From NCBI RefSeq assembly GCF_045689735.1, contig NZ_CP142685.1, positions 1,736,001-1,800,000 on the forward strand: a stretch of 64,000 nucleotides of DNA. The letters run 5' to 3'. This document shows, piece by piece, positions 1 through 8,245 of the stretch. Position 1 is the first letter of the stretch; the number at the start of each line of letters is the position of its first letter. The DNA comes from Halothiobacillus sp045689735 (GTDB lineage: Bacteria; Pseudomonadota; Gammaproteobacteria; Halothiobacillales; Halothiobacillaceae). The notes beneath the pieces were generated by a model, which did no database searches, had not been told where the DNA came from, and saw only the letters and a list, made by a program, of their open reading frames with translations. The translations under genes were made by a program, and so were the position numbers.

Positions 1-1
1 T

Positions 2-241
2 ACCGCCGTCCCCGTGCTCGCCCGCATGGGTCGCGCCGTCGTGTTGCCCTACTTCGTGCGTCGCGAAGGCGGAAAATACACGATGATCATCCACCCGCCG
101 CTGAGCAATCTCCCCAGCGGTGATGACGCCGCCGATACGGCTCGACTGATACACATCCTCGAAGACGAAATCCGCGCGGAACCGAGTGCCTATCTCTGGG
201 GGCATCGGCGGTATAAAAATCACATGCCGCAGGAGCAATAG
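2..241 (+). CDS. Lipid A lauroyl-type acyltransferase, C-terminal fragment (5' end outside window)
   Basis: Only the last 79 codons are present; the frame is open to the left window edge. The tail contains YFVRREGGKYTMIIHPPL, and it ends with a YLWGHRRYK motif. Both are typical of the LpxL/LpxM (HtrB/MsbB) family, inner-membrane enzymes that add secondary acyl chains to Kdo2-lipid A. The catalytic HX4D/E motif would lie in the missing N-terminal part, so the chain specificity cannot be told. It is the only plus-strand gene at this end and faces the LPS glycosyltransferase run, which fits a lipid A/LPS context. The family call is firm; the symbol is withheld because the fragment does not separate LpxL from LpxM or LpxP. 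Confidence 0.8.
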   Translation, partial: TAVPVLARMGRAVVLPYFVRREGGKYTMIIHPPLSNLPSGDDAADTARLIHILEDEIRAEPSAYLWGHRRYKNHMPQEQ

Positions 242-281
242 CCGCCAAGAAACCTATTGAGAAAAAATAATCTCGGCTATC

Positions 282-2117
282 TCAATTTAATTGGCACAGT
301 TCAAATGTAAATGGTCTTCGTCCAACATAAGCTTGCTTAATATCACATTGAGCGCCACTCAAGTCATATCCGTATGCTGCCAAAGCAGATCTCGCCCGCT
401 TCCAGGCATCGGAAGTTTCTTGTTCAAATTCCTTTTTATCTTCTTCAGGAACACTTAGTTCGCACTGCATTCCATCAGAACTCCCATCTAACTGACGAAA
501 TGATGCATGCATATGTGAATGCTTCAAGAGCCATTGGATGAAATCACAGCCCATCATGCTGCGATTAATTTTAAGTGTATTCAAAATGGCATTAGCCCGA
601 ACCACAACCGAAAGCCTATTATTTACCGGCAACTCAAAAACCGCATAAGTAAGGTTATTTTTAGCAACCAGTTGCCGCACCCTTTCCACATACCCATCCG
701 ACTTTGGAAAATTATTATCAATACCAATCAATGAAACGGCTTGCGGGAAGAATGGAGCAATCCAACCAATAGGCTGCCCGACAAACAACACCACAGAACC
801 AACTGGAACAGTAAACGCATCTGAGGGACTTGCTTGGATGTATTTATCAGACCAAGGCTCCCCTTCATATGACTTCGCACCAAGAACAAGGGCAAAAAAA
901 ATAGAAAATAAAGCAATAACAACCAAATATCGTACGGAGTCCAGTTCATCAACAAGCTGCCGAATGAATATCAACAAAGCCAAAGGCGCCGTCAAGTAAA
1001 AATATATTTGGTAACGATATATCCCAAACAAAAGCAACCAAAATACAAATCCAAACAAAGTATACAAAAGAACAAAGATCGAGCTTACACCAAGCTTTCG
1101 TGTAGAGCTATCTACACCCTTCATTTTTTTTATCAAAAATACAATAAAGACAATATACAAGATTGGCCAAGTCACCTGAGGCCAAGCAGCACCATCGAGC
1201 CTACCAGGATTAAACAAAAAATCAAATGGCCGAATAAGAAAATCCACAAACCCAGTAGGTATAAATCTCTTGTCAATCACACCAACCGGGGATGACAAAT
1301 TATTAGAAAAAAAATAGCCAAGCTGAGGGAACAAGGGATTCCCAAAATGTTGGTACATTTGAAAAAACCAAAACCCTCCTGTCATTGAAATCCCTAAAAT
1401 AACACCGACACCAAACAAAAAGGGAAATCTAAGACGCCCCCACCCCTGCCTTCCAATAAATAACAAGCCAATACATAGCGCAAGACTTGCGGGCGTTCCC
1501 GTTAATTTTAGCCCCGTACCAAGACCGGAGACCACACCTGCGACAATAGCCCATAAAGTCGGATTAACCGAATCCTCTCCAAAGCCAACAACATTTTTCA
1601 AAATAAAATAAAGAGCCAATATCTGAAAAATGGCAGTAATAGAATCACCATCAACACTCCCCGCCCTGGAGATAAAACTAACAGAAAAAACCCCCATCAA
1701 AGCAAGAATCGTTATTATGGAGTACAGCCTCGATCTCCATAAACCCGATCTAAAAACAACCAATCGAATTGTCAGCCATAAAGGAATAAACACCAAAGCA
1801 GGAGCAAGCCCCATCAAAAACCCCACAACCCTTGGCGGCAAATTTTCCGACATGACATAATAAAAATAATCCAAAACCGGATTAAAGTAAGACTGAAACC
1901 CCGCAGGAGCAAAATCCAAACTCAATCGACCATGGGCTAGTGCGTAACCATTATAAACATGATAATTATAAAAATCCCAACCACTAGGCTGCCCATAGAA
2001 AACAGATAATAAGCCAAAGAATATCGGGACAGATATCATCACCCAAAGCACAGATCTTCTAGAATCAAGCAAGCCCAAAATAAAATTAGCCTTCCGCTCA
2101 AAAAATAAATCAGACAT
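282..2117 (-). CDS. Polytopic membrane protein, probable GT-C-fold glycosyltransferase
   Basis: A protein of about 611 residues. About ten hydrophobic segments fill the first 430 residues, and a soluble C-terminal portion of about 170 residues follows. The first long loop holds GWDFYNYHVYNGYALAHG (about residue 40). This resembles the first periplasmic loop of GT-C enzymes (ArnT/PMT/GT87-like), where an acidic residue is catalytic. Such enzymes move a sugar from a polyprenyl-phosphate donor on the periplasmic face. The gene directly downstream of the DPM-like GT2 at 2180-3124 supports this, since that enzyme could make the donor. The ATG at 2117 was preferred to an in-frame TTG 39 bases upstream. 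The DNA is much more AT-rich than the rest of the window, suggesting transfer. The substrate is unknown. Confidence 0.55.
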   Translation of the reverse strand: MSDLFFERKANFILGLLDSRRSVLWVMISVPIFFGLLSVFYGQPSGWDFYNYHVYNGYALAHGRLSLDFAPAGFQSYFNPVLDYFYYVMSENLPPRVVGFLMGLAPALVFIPLWLTIRLVVFRSGLWRSRLYSIITILALMGVFSVSFISRAGSVDGDSITAIFQILALYFILKNVVGFGEDSVNPTLWAIVAGVVSGLGTGLKLTGTPASLALCIGLLFIGRQGWGRLRFPFLFGVGVILGISMTGGFWFFQMYQHFGNPLFPQLGYFFSNNLSSPVGVIDKRFIPTGFVDFLIRPFDFLFNPGRLDGAAWPQVTWPILYIVFIVFLIKKMKGVDSSTRKLGVSSIFVLLYTLFGFVFWLLLFGIYRYQIYFYLTAPLALLIFIRQLVDELDSVRYLVVIALFSIFFALVLGAKSYEGEPWSDKYIQASPSDAFTVPVGSVVLFVGQPIGWIAPFFPQAVSLIGIDNNFPKSDGYVERVRQLVAKNNLTYAVFELPVNNRLSVVVRANAILNTLKINRSMMGCDFIQWLLKHSHMHASFRQLDGSSDGMQCELSVPEEDKKEFEQETSDAWKRARSALAAYGYDLSGAQCDIKQAYVGRRPFTFELCQLN

Positions 2118-2179
2118 AACCAAGAACCAAAAATAAATAAAATGACACAAAGACAATAAACACGAGCACTCAACTCACA

Positions 2180-3124
2180 TCAACCCCTGTAACCTTTAGT
2201 ACAGGGCTGAGCGGAGTGTTGCAAGTAAATCAGCATTCTCAACTCTTTTCTTCCACGGGTCACCGTATCCAGGATTACTCCCGTCACAAGACTTAGGGAT
2301 GCGATGAGCATAATACCCGTAGACAACAAGGCAGTCGGCAACCTAGGTACCAGACCTGTATCCGCGAATGTAATGAAAACAGGAGCCGAAATAGAAACCG
2401 CCAACACAGTCAACAGCGCTGAAATGGCGCCAAAAAACCATAACGGGCGTTCGTGTCGAACAAGCTTAACAATCATCATAAGAATCCGCCAGCCATCACG
2501 ATAAGTACGCAGTTTACTCTGTGATCCATCAGGTCGCCCACGATACAACCCCACCTTGTGAGACACAGGCATTGACAATTCAAGCGCATGAACTGTCAAC
2601 TCCGTCTCAATGTCAAAACCGGTTGAGAGAGCGGGAAAAGATTTTACAAATCGGCGCGAGAATACCTTGTAGCCTGACAGCATATCCTGAACCCTATTGC
2701 CAAAAATATAACGCACAACTCCGGTCAATATATGGTTTCCCCAACGATGCCCGCCACGATATGCCTGTTTTTCGGACTCTTTTCGGATGCAATTAACAAG
2801 ATCAAAGGGACCACTCATCGCCTCCTGCACTAGAACCGATGCAAGAGATGCGTCGTAGGTATTATCCCCATCTGCCATAATGTAGTAGTCGGCATCAATA
2901 TCTCTAAACATTCGCCGTACAACATTACCCTTGCCCTGCTGAAGCTCGTGGCGGACTATTGCTCCGGCTCTCCTCGCTACATCAGCAGTATTGTCTGTTG
3001 AGTTATTGTCATATACATAAATAGCTGCATTCGGCAAAGCCGTTTTAAAATCTCGCACCACCTGCTCAATTGCGACCCCCTCATTATAACATGGCAACAA
3101 TACCGCAATTTCAGGAGAATACAT
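2180..3124 (-). CDS. Glycosyltransferase family 2, polyprenyl-phosphate sugar synthase type
   Basis: A 314-residue protein. The N-terminal GT-A domain has LLPCYNEG (9-16), DNNSTDNTA (39-47) and a DGD metal/nucleotide motif at 85-87 within MADGDNTYD. Two hydrophobic helices near residues 230-255 and 265-287 anchor it to the membrane. The layout matches dolichol-/undecaprenyl-phosphate mannosyl- or glucosyltransferases (DPM1/GtrB-like), which load a lipid carrier on the cytoplasmic side. The start ATG has a good AAGGA ribosome site about 7 bases upstream. It is followed after 62 bases by the GT-C-like gene, a typical donor-synthase plus transferase pair. Like its neighbour it is AT-rich and probably acquired. 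The sugar cannot be named from sequence. Confidence 0.75.
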   Translation of the reverse strand: MYSPEIAVLLPCYNEGVAIEQVVRDFKTALPNAAIYVYDNNSTDNTADVARRAGAIVRHELQQGKGNVVRRMFRDIDADYYIMADGDNTYDASLASVLVQEAMSGPFDLVNCIRKESEKQAYRGGHRWGNHILTGVVRYIFGNRVQDMLSGYKVFSRRFVKSFPALSTGFDIETELTVHALELSMPVSHKVGLYRGRPDGSQSKLRTYRDGWRILMMIVKLVRHERPLWFFGAISALLTVLAVSISAPVFITFADTGLVPRLPTALLSTGIMLIASLSLVTGVILDTVTRGRKELRMLIYLQHSAQPCTKGYRG

Positions 3125-3355
3125 TATACATCCTTTAATATAAAACTAAATATAATTTAAAATACACCCAGCCTTACCACATACCATCTATTTGTAAAAT
3201 TTAACGCTTAAGAAACAACTCATCATCTATCTCATCCTGACTAGAAAAACCCAACTTAAATCTTCTATATCACTTTGCATGAATCAACCTGGGCGATATC
3301 TGACTAATTCTCGCCGCCATATACTCAAATTATCCCATATCAATGAATATTCTGC

Positions 3356-3555
3356 TTAACACACGCCGTTAACCCATTTTTTTGGTAGCGGCTCACTATG
3401 GAGTCTAGTATCGAATGTAATCGTTTTTTCAGTAGGCTGCTTGGCATATTGGGTGGGCGTCAACTCACAGAGTGTTGTCTTAGGTTTTTCCTCGTTGTAC
3501 TCACGGAGCCATGCGCGAATTATGGCTCGGTAAGGAAGTTTTTCAATGAGCCCCG
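3356..3555 (-). pseudogene. IS3-family transposase (OrfB) C-terminal remnant
   Basis: The reading frame ending at 3356 encodes a stretch with RAWLREYNEEKPKTTLCELT followed by PTQYAKQ. This is the C-terminal signature of IS3-group DDE transposases, where the E of the WxxxYN segment belongs to the catalytic triad. Everything upstream (integrase core, first two D residues, OrfA) is missing. The frame runs without a break into the antisense end of the neighbouring glycosyltransferase gene, so the ORF is a chimera rather than a gene. No clear terminal inverted repeat was found. The flanking 3125-3355 is AT-rich, holds no ORF, and contains the probable promoter of the GT2 gene. The remnant sits at the border between AT-rich and GC-rich DNA. 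Confidence 0.7.
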
Positions 3556-3560
3556 ACGCC

Positions 3561-4646
3561 TTAACCTTGACGCAAACGATGGATGGTTTGGTGAATACTC
3601 GCCGGTTCGAACACCGCACGCGCACGCATTGCTGCTTGCGCACCCAGTTGCTGCCGCATCGTCTCATCAGCCATCAGGCGGCGCAAGGCGCTGGCCAATG
3701 CCTGCGCTGTCGGCTCGACGAGCAGACCCGTCTCATTGAGGACTTCGGGCAATCCGCCCCGATTCGATGCAATCACGGCGCAACCGGCCGCCATCCCCTC
3801 CAACGCCGTGCGGCCAAAGGGTTCATCCCATAACGAGGGCACCACGACGATTGCTGCTTGATTGAAGGCTTCGGTCACGCGGTCATAGGATTGATACCCC
3901 ACAAACTGGATGCGTTCACTGAGCGACGGGCGAACTTGAGCCAGCAATTCCCGTTCATGCGGGTATCGGGGGGCGGTTTGCCCGAAATGCCAGGCGCCGA
4001 TGAAGCGCGCACGCCACTCGGGAAAGTCCGGTAGCACCTCCTGCAACGACTGTATCAGAGGCAATGCGCCCTTTTCGGGGATTAGGCGACCGACAAACAG
4101 AATCTCCTGTTGCTTGGGTCTGGCTGGCTCAAACCGGGTGAAATCCACGGTGTTCGGCACCGTGACGACGCGGGCACAACGCGCCGCAGGTAGCCCAGCA
4201 CAAAACCGCTGACGAATGAAGTCACTGACCGCCACCACATAGTCTGCCCGCGCCAACACCCGACCTCGTTCTCCTACCGTCTTCAGGCCACGAATCGACT
4301 GCGGATCGTTATGCAGGTAAAGCGATAGCCCCACCGGCTGCGCGCTCAATTCATGGAATAAATGCGCTCGATTGTGGATCTCCAGACGGGTGGGCGCCTC
4401 ACGGCGAACCGCGCGCTGAATCGCCCAGCGGTAACGCCAGCTCTGCCGCAACGGCCAGCCGGGTCTCGAATCAAGTGCTAAGTAATGAACTGCCGGCACC
4501 AACACAGGCGCAGAGAGAGGATCCCCCCACACACTCGCTGTGTCGGGCGATGCCGCCAGCTGCATCGCCACCGTCAATGCAATCGCCCCCGGACGGTCAG
4601 CAGAAAACGCTTCTCGGTGCGGCAGAACGATCGCGGTACCGGCCAT
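3561..4646 (-). CDS. Glycosyltransferase family 4 (GT-B fold), LPS cluster
   Basis: A 361-residue protein. The C-terminal half has the GT4 nucleotide-sugar site: FVGRLIPEKGALPL, then the EX7E motif in EPFGRTALEGMAAG, and VLNETGLLVEP. This is a cytoplasmic retaining glycosyltransferase, probably adding an LPS core or O-chain sugar. A longer frame starts at 4694, but the ATG at 4646 lies 11 bases past the stop of the upstream O-antigen ligase gene and is preferred. It is the last gene of a minus-strand operon with waaL, a WaaE-like GT2, a deacetylase and an oxygenase. Its stop codon lies only a few bases from the IS remnant; the C-terminus still looks complete for the family. Donor and acceptor are unknown. 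Confidence 0.8.
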   Translation of the reverse strand: MAGTAIVLPHREAFSADRPGAIALTVAMQLAASPDTASVWGDPLSAPVLVPAVHYLALDSRPGWPLRQSWRYRWAIQRAVRREAPTRLEIHNRAHLFHELSAQPVGLSLYLHNDPQSIRGLKTVGERGRVLARADYVVAVSDFIRQRFCAGLPAARCARVVTVPNTVDFTRFEPARPKQQEILFVGRLIPEKGALPLIQSLQEVLPDFPEWRARFIGAWHFGQTAPRYPHERELLAQVRPSLSERIQFVGYQSYDRVTEAFNQAAIVVVPSLWDEPFGRTALEGMAAGCAVIASNRGGLPEVLNETGLLVEPTAQALASALRRLMADETMRQQLGAQAAMRARAVFEPASIHQTIHRLRQG

Positions 4647-4656
4647 TACTGTCACA

Positions 4657-5937
4657 TCAGCATGGCAGGCGCGCCCGCGCCAACGCCCAAGCAACGCCCA
4701 ACCAGATCACCGCCGCCGTCCAGCCATTGAAATATTCCATCGTACTTTGCAACGGCCAGAAGGTTGTCAGCAGTACGGCGCTGCCAAAATACGCCTGCAT
4801 TGGATTGCCTTGCTGCAATGAATCCCGGATCAAGCGGGCGAACAGCAACACCACCATTGCCACCAACGCCAGGAAGGAGAAAACCCCGCCTTCCGCCAGC
4901 ATCCCGGTATAGAAGTTATGTGGGTGGATCACCGCACCCTGGAACCCCATCGCATCGTAACGGGCAGAATAGGCGGGCATATGCGTATCGCAATAAGCCT
5001 TGAATTCCCGTGCCCCCACGCCCGTCCAGGGGTGCTCCTTGAACTCGGCAAAAGCCGTCATAAAGTTCAGGCCATACACCGTTTCATCCAGATGCCGGAT
5101 CGTTTGCACCGTGGAATCGAAACTGCGCTTCACCATGTCTTGCTGGGTCATCGCCGCCCCGGCAGCCGCCACGCCGAATACCGCGATCAGCCCGATCAGC
5201 GGCATGCGCCATTGCCGGTAATGAATGATGATGCCCAACACCACTAAACCACTTCCAAGCAGGTAGGTCAGCAAGGCCGCGCGCTCTCCGGTCAAAAACA
5301 GGAACAGCGCGCCCACGGCAGAAAACGCCGCAATGACCATCAGCGCCATGAGCGCATTCCTCCGCCGGAGCGCGAACCAGACTACAGCCAGCCCGATAAA
5401 CCAGATGCGATCCGTGAAAGTACCGACCAGCATTTTGTCGAAGGGCCCGGTCAACCGGATATCACTGGCCGGCGGGTAACCGAATACATCCCAACCGGTG
5501 GCGTATTGCCAAAAAGTATCCAGCACGATGAAGGCGATGAGCCCCACCATGACCCGCTCAAACCAGACCAGCAACTGCGGCTGCCGAGACCAAAACCAGA
5601 TCAGCGCAGCGGCAAACACCGGCCAGCGGAAGGCCAGAATCGCGGACAGGGCAGAATTGCCGGGATTGATCGAGAACGGCGACAGCAGGAGCAAGAGAAT
5701 CGACAGCGCGGCGGCGGCATACACCCAAGCCTGTGCCAGCCAGGAAAAATCCCGGTGGCGAATCGCGATAAAAAGCGCCGTGAGCACGGTCACCCCAACG
5801 GCAATCTCGGCAGGCACCCGTTTGAACAAAACGAACACCGGCAGCAATACGACCGCCAGCAACGCCAGTTTCTGCCCACACACCGACGATTGCGCGGGGA
5901 GATCAAGCGGGCGCGGTGAGGAATGCGAAGAAGTCAT
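4657..5937 (-). CDS. O-antigen ligase-like membrane protein (Wzy_C family)
   Basis: A 426-residue protein with about eleven hydrophobic segments. It has a long periplasmic loop ending in HPHNFYTGMLAEGG at about residue 337; the HPHN motif is typical of WaaL and Wzy proteins. WaaL transfers undecaprenyl-linked polysaccharide to the lipid A core, whereas Wzy polymerises O units. Sequence alone does not cleanly separate the two, but neighbouring core-type glycosyltransferases favour a ligase. The start ATG overlaps the end of the upstream WaaE-like gene by four bases, indicating translational coupling. No wzx, wzz or O-unit sugar genes are visible in the window, so the acceptor/donor glycan must be encoded elsewhere or be simple. 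Confidence 0.75.
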   Translation of the reverse strand: MTSSHSSPRPLDLPAQSSVCGQKLALLAVVLLPVFVLFKRVPAEIAVGVTVLTALFIAIRHRDFSWLAQAWVYAAAALSILLLLLSPFSINPGNSALSAILAFRWPVFAAALIWFWSRQPQLLVWFERVMVGLIAFIVLDTFWQYATGWDVFGYPPASDIRLTGPFDKMLVGTFTDRIWFIGLAVVWFALRRRNALMALMVIAAFSAVGALFLFLTGERAALLTYLLGSGLVVLGIIIHYRQWRMPLIGLIAVFGVAAAGAAMTQQDMVKRSFDSTVQTIRHLDETVYGLNFMTAFAEFKEHPWTGVGAREFKAYCDTHMPAYSARYDAMGFQGAVIHPHNFYTGMLAEGGVFSFLALVAMVVLLFARLIRDSLQQGNPMQAYFGSAVLLTTFWPLQSTMEYFNGWTAAVIWLGVAWALARARLPC

Positions 5938-6761
5938 AGGCCACCTTGGGAAGACTGAGGGGATTGAGATGAAGATTCGAGTTTCAACCGCGCACGCTCC
6001 GCCGCTTCAAATTTTTTCGCCTCGATCAAGAAGGCATAGTACGCGCTGGCCATGGACTGAATCAGCCCGCGGCGACCATCGAGAAACGCCCGTCGTAACA
6101 AATAATTGCGCCAGAACCGCAGCGGGAAGATCAGAAACAGTTTGAGCGCGGAGGGTGACTTGCCCCGATTGGCATCCAGCTCGGCACGCAAACTGGAATA
6201 GCGGTTGATTTTATCCACCCGCAGGCCAACGGATTCCACGCCATAATGCTCGACCCAGCCGGGGAGCCGCACCACCCGCCCTGCGTCGAGCTGCACGGAC
6301 TCATGCACGATCTGCTCCGCCAAAAACCGGCCGGCGCCACGACGCCACAATCGAACCCGGGTAATCGCGCGGGTGCGTTTGTTGGCCGGAACGCCGATAA
6401 ACCAATCACGAAACTTCACTTCCCCGCCGATCACTGCCGGGTCATCCGCCCGAACCAGATCAAACATCGCGGTGCGCAGGGTGTCATCCAGGACTTCGTC
6501 CCCGTCGAGATTCAAGACCCAGGGTTGGGTACAGGCATCCAGCGCCACCTGCTTTTGCTGGCCATAGCCCAAGAATGGCTGGGTGATGATGCGCGCGCCA
6601 TGCTGCCGGGCAATCGTCAGCGTGTCATCGGTCGAACCCGAATCCACCACGATGATTTCGGCCACACCCCGTACCGCAGTCAACACCGCATCCAGCCATT
6701 CCCCACAGTTTTTCGTGATCAGAAAGACACTCAGCGGCAAGCGGGAAGTGATGTCATTCAT
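5934..6761 (-). CDS. Glycosyltransferase family 2, WaaE/KdtX-like LPS core transferase
   Basis: A 275-residue GT-A protein with SVFLITKNCGEW near the N-terminus, VVDSGSTDDT and the metal-binding LNLDGDEVLD. This is the organisation of the WaaE/KdtX group, which adds a beta-glucose to the first heptose of the LPS inner core. It acts in the cytoplasm at the inner membrane. A longer open frame begins at 6977, but the ATG at 6761 overlaps the stop of the deacetylase gene by four bases (ATGA) and begins right before the family's conserved start. The gene is in one operon with the deacetylase and the ligase. The exact sugar is inferred from the family only. Confidence 0.78.
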   Translation of the reverse strand: MNDITSRLPLSVFLITKNCGEWLDAVLTAVRGVAEIIVVDSGSTDDTLTIARQHGARIITQPFLGYGQQKQVALDACTQPWVLNLDGDEVLDDTLRTAMFDLVRADDPAVIGGEVKFRDWFIGVPANKRTRAITRVRLWRRGAGRFLAEQIVHESVQLDAGRVVRLPGWVEHYGVESVGLRVDKINRYSSLRAELDANRGKSPSALKLFLIFPLRFWRNYLLRRAFLDGRRGLIQSMASAYYAFLIEAKKFEAAERARLKLESSSQSPQSSQGGL

Positions 6762-7516
6762 ACGCGGTACCGTCCTCGGGTGATGGTCAGCCAGAATTCG
6801 AAGCGGTTCATCTGCCCAACCATCGACAGGCGCGGGAGTTCTAGCGGCGCAGCGCGTAGTGCCTCCGCTGACTTGATCTGTTTTTTCGTGGTCACCGCCG
6901 AGGAAAATCCGGCCGCGCGCACCATCTGCACATGGCGATCGGTGAATTTGCCATAGGGATAGGCAAAACTGCGGCAAGGCTGGCCGGTCAGGGATTCCAC
7001 GGCGGCCTTCGATGCCTGAATTTCAGCCAGCGCCTGCGCGTCATCCGTTGACGGCAGATGGATGTGGGTCATCGTATGCGCGCCAAATTCAACGCCCGAC
7101 GCCGCCATTTCCCGAATCATCGCGGGCGTCAATCGTTCGATCCCCGACATCTCGGGCGCGAGATAAATGGTGGCGGGCGCCCCATGCGCCCGCAGAATCG
7201 GCCAGGCGTACTGGTAGTTGTCGGCATAGCCATCATCGAAGGTAATCGCCACCATCTGCCGCGGATCCTGCGCCGCCAGCAATTCCGACACGGTGACAAA
7301 GCGCGCACCACGACGCGCCAGTTGATCCATTTGCCAGGCAAAGCGGCTGCGGTTCATGGTGATACCTTGCCCCGTTACGGCCGGCAACACCCGGTGATAC
7401 ATCAGGATGCGCGGCAATGCGCGCGCACGCGGCCAGCGCCACAGGTTATAGCGCGCCAGCAACAACAGGCCGAGCACACTGGCGGCTGCACCCAGCAACC
7501 CCGCGAATCCAGGCAT
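6758..7516 (-). CDS. Polysaccharide deacetylase (NodB homology domain), membrane-anchored
   Basis: A 252-residue protein with an N-terminal hydrophobic anchor (about residues 5-22) and a carbohydrate esterase 4 domain. The core motif TFDDGYADN holds the catalytic base and a metal-binding aspartate; GAHTMTHIHLP supplies the metal-binding histidines; YPYGKFTD is a further family motif. Such enzymes remove N- or O-acetyl groups from glycans on the periplasmic face. In an LPS operon the likely target is a core or O-chain aminosugar, but peptidoglycan or another polymer is possible. The start at 7516 lies 4 bases after the upstream oxygenase stop; an upstream in-frame start at 7597 lies inside that gene and is rejected. 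Confidence 0.82.
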   Translation of the reverse strand: MPGFAGLLGAAASVLGLLLLARYNLWRWPRARALPRILMYHRVLPAVTGQGITMNRSRFAWQMDQLARRGARFVTVSELLAAQDPRQMVAITFDDGYADNYQYAWPILRAHGAPATIYLAPEMSGIERLTPAMIREMAASGVEFGAHTMTHIHLPSTDDAQALAEIQASKAAVESLTGQPCRSFAYPYGKFTDRHVQMVRAAGFSSAVTTKKQIKSAEALRAAPLELPRLSMVGQMNRFEFWLTITRGRYRV

Positions 7517-7520
7517 TCGC

Positions 7521-8171
7521 TCAATACGGCTCGACCGGCTTCGGCGTTGCGCCAAACCAGCGTTTGATTTTTGCCGATAGACTGTGCCGCCATTCACTGC
7601 GCCGCACGGCTGCCTCGCTCACCACCCAGTTGAGCTGAATGCTGCGCCGCTGCCCGACAAACGGCTTATGGCCATGCCAAGCGTTTTCGCTGTTGATAAA
7701 GGCCAGCAAGGTGCCGGCGGCGGGCAGAACTTCATCGAAATAGTCTTCTAGGTTGTCGGAATTGAGCAGCCTGAGCCCGCCATCTTCCGGCTTCCAGCCC
7801 CGATTGAGATACAGCAGAACCGTCACCAGCTTGCTGCGCGAGTCGGTATGCACACGCCCATCCTGTTCGCCGCTATAGCCGCGAATCGTCATCGTGGTCG
7901 GGCGATTGGTCAGGTCGATGCCGAGTTTTGCGGAAAACCTTTCGGCCACGGCCGGGCTTTCAAGGTAGTCCACCAAGGCCGAAAACGAAGGCCCGCTGCG
8001 CAGCGCGCTCATAGGAAAACTGCCGCGTTTGGGCACATCCGGGAAATCCCGCTCGATCTCGGCCAACACCGCATCGGGCACAAAGCCCGGCACGACGAAG
8101 TGCGTGAACGGCGCGCGCACTACCGGTGCGGCATCAAAAGCGGCCAAATCCACCAACGAACGCTCGGCCAT
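7521..8171 (-). CDS. 2-oxoglutarate/Fe(II)-dependent oxygenase, first gene of LPS operon
   Basis: A 216-residue protein with a double-stranded beta-helix oxygenase core. HTDS provides the HxD iron ligands, WHGHKPF the distal histidine, and the arginine in GQRRSIQLNW the 2-oxoglutarate contact. The facial triad is therefore intact. The family hydroxylates proline, sugars or small molecules. Being the first gene of the deacetylase-WaaE-WaaL-GT4 run, it may modify a sugar precursor or LPS residue, as KdoO does for Kdo; that is inference from context. The ATG at 8171 is preferred over an upstream TTG. It is divergent from the GT4 gene at 8246, with the promoters of both in the 74-base gap. Confidence 0.75.
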   Translation of the reverse strand: MAERSLVDLAAFDAAPVVRAPFTHFVVPGFVPDAVLAEIERDFPDVPKRGSFPMSALRSGPSFSALVDYLESPAVAERFSAKLGIDLTNRPTTMTIRGYSGEQDGRVHTDSRSKLVTVLLYLNRGWKPEDGGLRLLNSDNLEDYFDEVLPAAGTLLAFINSENAWHGHKPFVGQRRSIQLNWVVSEAAVRRSEWRHSLSAKIKRWFGATPKPVEPY

Positions 8172-8245
8172 GACCCTGACTCCCAACCTTGCTTTAAGGG
8201 CGGCTAGTGTACCATGTGGCGATTGGTTCTCTGGTTGGGTTCAAC

